Below, piece by piece: positions 21,164-22,589 of a stretch of 22,589 nt of DNA (the first letter of the stretch is position 1; every line of letters begins with the position of its first letter). The notes below the pieces were generated by a model. That model saw nothing but the letters and a program-made list of their open reading frames with translations. It was not told the origin of the DNA and did no database searches. Both the position numbers and the translations under genes were made by a program. Origin of the DNA: Methanobacteriota archaeon (lineage in GTDB: Archaea; Halobacteriota; Methanocellia; Methanocellales; Methanocellaceae); assembly GCA_023436075.1 (NCBI GenBank), contig JAEZKS010000187.1:1-22589 (forward strand), read 5' to 3'.

Positions 21164-21337
21164 ATGCTCCCAGAAACAGAAGCAGCTTTAAAAGCATGTG
21201 TACCATCTACACAGCTTGAGTATTTAATAAAATCAAAAGTGGGTACTTGCAAAAAATCTCAGAAAGACACGCTGATTTACAAGATTCAAGCCATAGAAAA
21301 GGAAACCCCTGATATAGATGCATTATGTAAGATGTAG
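21164..21337 (+). CDS. 57-residue hypothetical protein in the restriction-modification island
   Basis: ATG 21164 to TAG 21337. The product is soluble, lysine- and glutamate-rich with two or three predicted helices (ETEAALKACV, QLEYLIKSKVG, KDTLIYKIQAIEKE) and three scattered cysteines. I do not recognise a family. Support for being a gene comes from a well-placed TATA box and AT-rich island-like codon use. It diverges from the endonuclease gene and ends 32 bases before the tRNA gene. It could regulate the endonuclease or be unrelated cargo. Confidence 0.45.
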   Translation: MLPETEAALKACVPSTQLEYLIKSKVGTCKKSQKDTLIYKIQAIEKETPDIDALCKM

Positions 21338-21369
21338 TTCAAATTCAACACAGCAATATATTAATAAAA

Positions 21370-21441
21370 TGGACACGTCGGGAATTGAACCCGAGGCCTC
21401 TTCCATGCCAAGGAAGCGATCTACCCCTGATCTACGTGCCC
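21370..21441 (-). tRNA. tRNA-Ala (anticodon GGC)
   Basis: 72 bases fold into a full cloverleaf: acceptor GGGCACG with CGTGTCC, D stem GATC/GATC, anticodon stem CTTCC/GGAAG with loop TTGGCAT, five-base variable loop, T arm TCGGGTTCAATTCCCGA, discriminator A. The G3-U70 pair, the identity mark of alanine tRNA, is present. CCA is not encoded. It reads GCC and GCU codons. T-rich sequence after the 3' end suits archaeal termination. The restriction-modification island starts directly at this 3' side. Confidence 0.95.
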
Positions 21442-21472
21442 TAAAACGCAGCACTATCATGGTCGATATACG

Positions 21473-21480
21473 CTATAAAT
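21473..21480 (-). promoter_or_regulatory. TATA box of the tRNA-Ala gene
   Basis: ATTTATAG on the minus strand, 32 to 39 bases before the mature tRNA 5' end, predicts a primary transcript leader of about 10 bases. Confidence 0.55.
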
Positions 21481-21540
21481 CTATCGGTAGAAGACGACCG
21501 CCCGGCACAAAAAGGCATGTGTCGAGCCCCACCCCTGAAA

Positions 21541-21555
21541 ACGCGCGCACGCGCG
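21541..21555. repeat. 15-bp alternating purine-pyrimidine (CG/CA) tract
   Basis: ACGCGCGCACGCGCG alternates strictly for 15 bases, a form that favours Z-DNA under negative supercoiling. It lies just beyond the 3' end of the surface-protein gene and upstream of the tRNA promoter. Confidence 0.45.
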
Positions 21556-21573
21556 AGCGGCGGTCCTCCACGC

Positions 21574-22589
21574 TCACTTTTTCCACGACTGCAGCAATGT
21601 CACCGTCACAACGGCGAGAACAATGATGGGCAGCATATCCGTCCCCACCGGCGATGGCGAGGCAGTCTCGCCAGATGCCGAAGGCAGCGGACTGGAGTCA
21701 TTCGCGGGCGTTGCCACAGGCGTGGGAGTGATCGTGGGCGTGGGCACCGGGGAAGGAGTCGGCGTGGGCGTTGCAGTCGCGACGTCACTGTGGAAGTAGC
21801 TCGCAGGCGCGAAATTCAGATATGAAGACCCGCTGGCACTATTACCCGCCTTATCCGTGACCATATAGTAAAGCGTCCTCGGATCGCCGAACGGAATGGT
21901 AAATGTACCACTATACGTGGTCCACTGCACGCCGTCAAGGCTGTACTTCACCGAGTCGACCCCGGATAAGCTATCACTCGCGCTCAGAGTCGCCTTCACG
22001 TTCAGGCCGAGCCTGCCATCGCCTGTGACGTCGCCTGATAAGCTGCAGCTTATCGCAGGAACGGTCAAATCGATGTTGATGCCACTGACCGTCGTGGTAT
22101 TCACATTACCCGCCTCATCAATGGCAGTCCCTGTCACATTCTGGTTGGTACTCTCGCCCGAAAGGATCTGGTCGCCCGTACAGGACCGTACACCAGACGT
22201 AGCATCGCTGGCATCGAAATGAACCGTGACCGGCCCGTTGTACCACCCATTAGCGTTAGCAGCGGTCGTCGGTGCCCCCGATATGACCGGCGGTGTGTTA
22301 TCGACAGTTACCTGTACGTCATCGTAGTAGCTGCCGAGGTACTCGAAGGTCTGGGTACGGTTGTTGCCCGTATCGGCGATGTAGACCTTATCGTTCGAAG
22401 AGTCGATCCCGATGCCCAGAGGACTGCTAAACTGCCCGTCACCGGCGCCCACAGAGCCGAACTCCGTCACGAAACTGTTGTTGCGATCGACCACAACAAT
22501 CCGATTGTTGCCGTTATCCAGAATGAGTACACAATCGCTGGAATTGATCGCCATGCGCGTCGGCTCGTTAAAAGCACCGGCTCCAATTG
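21574..22589 (-). CDS. Cell-surface NHL-repeat/Ig-like protein with C-terminal anchor (5' end outside window)
   Basis: The minus-strand frame is open to the right edge, where it already reads in repeat sequence (GAGAFNEPTRMAINSSD), so ATG 22554 is internal and the true N-terminus is missing. Domains in order: two NHL beta-propeller repeats (NNRIVVVD, then GDGQFSSPLGIGIDSS), two Ig-like/HYR-type modules beginning at VDNTPPVISG and at about 22060 (VPAISCSLSG), a Pro/Thr-rich linker with PTPTPSPVPTPT, and a C-terminal hydrophobic helix (MLPIIVLAVVTVTLL) ending in basic residues. This is the plan of an exported archaeal surface protein tethered by its C-terminus, possibly for adhesion or binding. 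The Thr-rich linker is probably glycosylated. Confidence 0.8.
   Translation of the reverse strand, partial: IGAGAFNEPTRMAINSSDCVLILDNGNNRIVVVDRNNSFVTEFGSVGAGDGQFSSPLGIGIDSSNDKVYIADTGNNRTQTFEYLGSYYDDVQVTVDNTPPVISGAPTTAANANGWYNGPVTVHFDASDATSGVRSCTGDQILSGESTNQNVTGTAIDEAGNVNTTTVSGINIDLTVPAISCSLSGDVTGDGRLGLNVKATLSASDSLSGVDSVKYSLDGVQWTTYSGTFTIPFGDPRTLYYMVTDKAGNSASGSSYLNFAPASYFHSDVATATPTPTPSPVPTPTITPTPVATPANDSSPLPSASGETASPSPVGTDMLPIIVLAVVTVTLLQSWKK

Overview
The window looks like the chromosome of a methanogenic euryarchaeon. Methanocella (order Methanocellales) is my best guess, from memory of the gene families only. Supporting signs are an A-type flavoprotein (F420H2 oxidase/diiron) with a rubredoxin-like partner, archaeal-type phosphoglycerate mutase, a DUF99 protein, a fused ADP-forming acyl-CoA synthetase, a CHASE4/HisKA_2 histidine kinase, TATA boxes about 25 bases before many starts, and several near-leaderless genes. 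Most of the window is GC-rich coding DNA; intergenic gaps are sharply AT-rich.

Layout. 1-235: end-clipped ferredoxin gene (-) with palindromic DNA upstream. 717-3655: acyl-CoA synthetase and MscS-type channel (+). 3700-4242: membrane-protein frame broken by one in-frame TGA. 4324-6337: minus-strand block with a FIST sensor protein, its small upstream partner and a HAM1/RdgB pyrophosphatase. 6575-8626: membrane sensor kinase. 8716-10007: FprA flavoprotein overlapping a 35-residue rubredoxin-like gene. 10138-11478: small membrane protein and UbiA-type prenyltransferase, preceded by 12-bp tandem repeats. 11526-11655: inverted-repeat element. 11700-15984: phosphoglycerate mutase, small membrane protein, DUF99 and YhfC-like protease, encapsulin-type ferritin, TrmO methyltransferase. 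16168-18590: alpha/beta hydrolase, DUF1905 protein, cupin and VOC protein, with a 225-bp imperfect palindrome between the last two.

18615-21337 is an AT-richer island carrying an apparently complete restriction-modification system: a ribbon-helix-helix protein, an SPPY-type amino-methyltransferase, a convergent Eco29kI-like GIY-YIG endonuclease and an unrecognised 57-residue ORF. It abuts the 3' end of a tRNA-Ala(GGC) gene, a classic insertion position. The window closes with a cell-surface NHL/Ig-like protein clipped at its N-terminus.

Together the ordinary genes cover energy and acetate metabolism, oxygen and iron handling, osmotic protection, nucleotide sanitation, tRNA modification and sensing. 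I do not see an obvious multi-gene system of unknown type. The observations most worth following are the restriction-modification island with its unusual enzyme pairing, the 225-bp palindrome that carries mimics of the 16S rRNA tail, the split membrane gene, and the repeated Z-DNA-prone tracts at gene ends.
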